From: Kluyvera genomosp. 3
Lineage (GTDB): Bacteria > Pseudomonadota > Gammaproteobacteria > Enterobacterales > Enterobacteriaceae
Length of the DNA stretch: 64,000 nucleotides
Reading direction: 5' to 3'
Assembly: GCA_002211745.1 (NCBI GenBank)
Contig: CP022114.1
Coordinates: 3,876,645-3,940,644, forward strand
This document shows positions 62,245 to 64,000 of this stretch, in pieces; position 1 is the first letter of the stretch; the number at the start of each line of letters is the position of its first letter. The position numbers were made by a program, and so were the translations under genes. The notes below the pieces were generated by a model that was not told the origin of the DNA, ran no database searches, and worked only from the letters and a program-made list of their open reading frames with translations.

Positions 62245-63348
62245 TTAGCGGGTAATCATGTCGTCGCGATGCACGGCAACCGGGCCATACTCGTAGCCGA
62301 GAATGTCGTCAATTTCCTGCGAGTGGTGCCCGGCGATAAGGCGCAGCGCATCGCTGTTGTAACGGCTTACGCCGTGAGCGATGTCGCGGCCTGCAAGGCT
62401 ACGAATACGGATCACTTCACCACGAGAGAAGTTGCCTGTCACGTTTTTAATGCCTTTTGGAAGTAATGAACTTCCACGCTCCAGAATGGCGGAGGTCGCG
62501 CCTTCATCCACAATCAGTTCACCGGCTGGCGGTGCGCCAAAGATCCAGCGTTTGCGGTTCTCAAGCGGTGTATCCTGGGCGTGGAAACGCGTGCCGACGG
62601 AGATATTCGCCATCACGTCGCCAATCACGCCCGGCAGGCTGCCAGCGGCAATAATGGTGTCGATACCCGCGCGGCAGGCGACATCTGCGGCCTGCAGCTT
62701 GGTGCCCATGCCGCCCGTCCCCAGGCCGGAGACGCTGTCGCCGGCAATGGCGCGCAGCGCGTCATCCACACCGTAAACATCTTTAATCAGCTCAGCGTCA
62801 GGATTGCTGCGCGGATCGGCGGTGAACAGCCCCTGCTGATCGGTCAGCAACAGCAGTTTATCCGCGCCCGCCAGAATCGCCGCCAGCGCGGAGAGATTAT
62901 CGTTGTCGCCCACTTTAATTTCCGCCGTCGCGACGGCGTCGTTCTCGTTAATTACCGGAACAATGTTGTTGTCCAGCAGCGCGCGCAAGGTATCGCGCGC
63001 GTTAAGGAAACGTTCGCGGTCTTCCATATCGGCGCGAGTCAGCAGCATCTGACCAACGTGAATGCCATAAATGGAGAAGAGCTGTTCCCACAGCTGAATT
63101 AAGCGGCTCTGGCCAACGGCAGCAAGCAGCTGTTTAGAAGCGATAGTCGCGGGCAGTTCAGGGTAACCCAGATGCTCACGCCCGGCGGCAATCGCTCCTG
63201 ACGTTACAATGACAATTCGATGTCCAGCTGCATGGAGCTGGGCGCACTGGCGAACCAGTTCAACAATATGCGCGCGATTCAGGCGGCGCGATCCGCCTGT
63301 TAAAACACTGGTGCCCAGTTTGACCACCAGCGTCTGACTATCACTCAT
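62245..63348 (-). CDS. proB: Glutamate 5-kinase ProB
   Basis: The intact 367-residue protein phosphorylates glutamate, the first and feedback-inhibited step of proline synthesis. The kinase domain is shown by [40 protein letters not shown] and [20 protein letters not shown]; a PUA domain forms the C-terminus ([20 protein letters not shown]). It forms an operon with proA and diverges from phoE. Confidence 0.97.
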   Translation of the reverse strand: MSDSQTLVVKLGTSVLTGGSRRLNRAHIVELVRQCAQLHAAGHRIVIVTSGAIAAGREHLGYPELPATIASKQLLAAVGQSRLIQLWEQLFSIYGIHVGQMLLTRADMEDRERFLNARDTLRALLDNNIVPVINENDAVATAEIKVGDNDNLSALAAILAGADKLLLLTDQQGLFTADPRSNPDAELIKDVYGVDDALRAIAGDSVSGLGTGGMGTKLQAADVACRAGIDTIIAAGSLPGVIGDVMANISVGTRFHAQDTPLENRKRWIFGAPPAGELIVDEGATSAILERGSSLLPKGIKNVTGNFSRGEVIRIRSLAGRDIAHGVSRYNSDALRLIAGHHSQEIDDILGYEYGPVAVHRDDMITR

Positions 63349-63480
63349 GATTCTCTGCCGTTAAAAAGAAGAAGTATCGATCCAAACAAACGTTGTAACA
63401 GGAGTCAGCCCGCTTGCCAACAGGCAGCGCAGAAAGCCGGGGTTTTGTTGCGCGGGATCAGACAGCCTGGAGGCAAATGT

Positions 63481-63497
63481 TGACAATTTTATGACAG
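63481..63497 (-). promoter_or_regulatory. Inverted Pho box between proB and phoE
   Basis: On the minus strand this is CTGTCATAAAATTGTCA, close to the PhoB consensus CTGTCATAAAACTGTCA. It points away from phoE and lies about 140 bp before its start. An upstream inverted Pho box is also known in E. coli phoE. Confidence 0.6.
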
Positions 63498-63534
63498 AAA
63501 AAATTAATCATACTTTTTTATATTCAATAGAACT

Positions 63535-63556
63535 TTGTCATAAATTTTTAACACGA
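63535..63556 (+). promoter_or_regulatory. Pho box of phoE
   Basis: TTGTCATAAAT followed by TTTTAACACGA are two 11-bp PhoB half-repeats placed about 80 bp before the phoE start. The second repeat is weaker than the first. Confidence 0.6.
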
Positions 63557-63634
63557 GCGGGATAAAAACGTTCCTGTTTTTTCACAGTGGTCTTTCACAG
63601 CACTCTTTTAAGTATAAAAAACCGGGATTGAGAA

Positions 63635-64000
63635 ATGCAAAAAACAGCTCTGGCATTAACAGTGATGGGTATTATTGCTTCGTCTTCAGCTATGGCCGCA
63701 GAAGTTTATAACAAAGATGGTAATAAACTGGACGTCTACGGCAAAGTCAAAGCCATGCACTATATGAGCGATGACTCCAGCGCTGATGGCGATAAAACCT
63801 ACGTGCGTTTTGGTTTTAAAGGCGAAACAAAAATTAACGATCAGTTGACCGGTTATGGCCGCTGGGAATCTGAATTTGCCGGTAATAACGACGAAGGCGG
63901 TAGCGCTTCTTCGCAGAAAACACGTCTGGCTTTTGCCGGTCTGAAATTAAAAGACTTTGGTTCTTTTGATTACGGTCGTAACCTCGGCGCACTGTACGAT
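63635..64000 (+). CDS. phoE: Phosphoporin PhoE, 5' part
   Basis: The frame is open for 122 codons to the right edge. A signal peptide ([20 protein letters not shown], cleavage before AEVYN) leads into the trimeric porin start [20 protein letters not shown], then [20 protein letters not shown] and [18 protein letters not shown]. PhoE forms an anion-preferring outer-membrane pore made under phosphate limitation. KAMHYMSD and the position next to proB distinguish it from OmpC and OmpF. Confidence 0.94.
   Translation, partial: MQKTALALTVMGIIASSSAMAAEVYNKDGNKLDVYGKVKAMHYMSDDSSADGDKTYVRFGFKGETKINDQLTGYGRWESEFAGNNDEGGSASSQKTRLAFAGLKLKDFGSFDYGRNLGALYD

Overview
The window is chromosomal DNA of a member of the Enterobacteriaceae, in the Escherichia, Citrobacter, Enterobacter or Klebsiella range. 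This rests on the block tRNA-Thr(CGU)/thrW, proA, proB, phoE at the right end, the yjhX(topAI)-yjhQ-yjhP cluster, a nanTEKQ operon, REP elements and close matches to E. coli proteins. I cannot fix the genus. Many genes are broken by single-base frameshifts, nearly all at short G or C runs, while the protein stays intact in the next frame. I read these as base-calling losses and annotate each such gene as one CDS, noting where the frame breaks.

Layout, left to right. 1-0.9 kb: start of an intimin/invasin-type inverse autotransporter, running off the left edge. 1.3-7.1 kb: sialic acid catabolism, with nanT-nanE-nanK-nanQ on the minus strand, and a divergent RpiR-type regulator followed by a NanA-type lyase. 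A shared imperfect palindrome lies in front of nanT and in front of the lyase. 7.1-8.4 kb: a complete IS481-family insertion with target duplication. 8.7-16.6 kb: two small catabolic units, (a) MFS transporter, IclR regulator and FAD oxidoreductase, and (b) M20 amidohydrolase, MFS transporter and AbgR-like LysR regulator.

16.6-31.7 kb: a urea-nitrogen region. urtBCDE and a second operon (allophanate hydrolase, urea carboxylase, GntR regulator, urtA) share the same minus-strand direction but are separated by an orphan iutA-like receptor gene and a 740-bp structured noncoding stretch. Both operons start from near-identical sigma-54 promoters with two NtrC-type sites at identical distances and a GntR-type palindrome at +5 to +15. 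Urea would be imported by UrtABCDE, carboxylated to allophanate, then hydrolysed to ammonia and CO2 under nitrogen limitation.

31.9-46 kb: accessory genes, including a YebC-family protein, DUF1062, zinc-ribbon and VOC proteins, topAI-yjhQ-yjhP with a leader-peptide-like ORF, then an 8-kb block (quaternary-ammonium type ABC transporter, flavin monooxygenase, PhnD-like protein, desaturase, alpha/beta hydrolase) flanked by direct repeats of the yjhP tail. 46.7-55 kb: a chaperone-usher fimbrial operon that appears to carry its own regulators: an HD-GYP phosphodiesterase, a membrane-bound CadC-like regulator, a FidL-like protein and an FNR-like regulator with four N-terminal cysteines. 55.5-60.6 kb: a LysR remnant, a DapA-family aldolase, a B3/4-domain protein, an XRE-cupin regulator, two GNAT acetyltransferases and an aldo/keto reductase. 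60.8-64 kb: core genome with thrW, proA, proB and the beginning of phoE.
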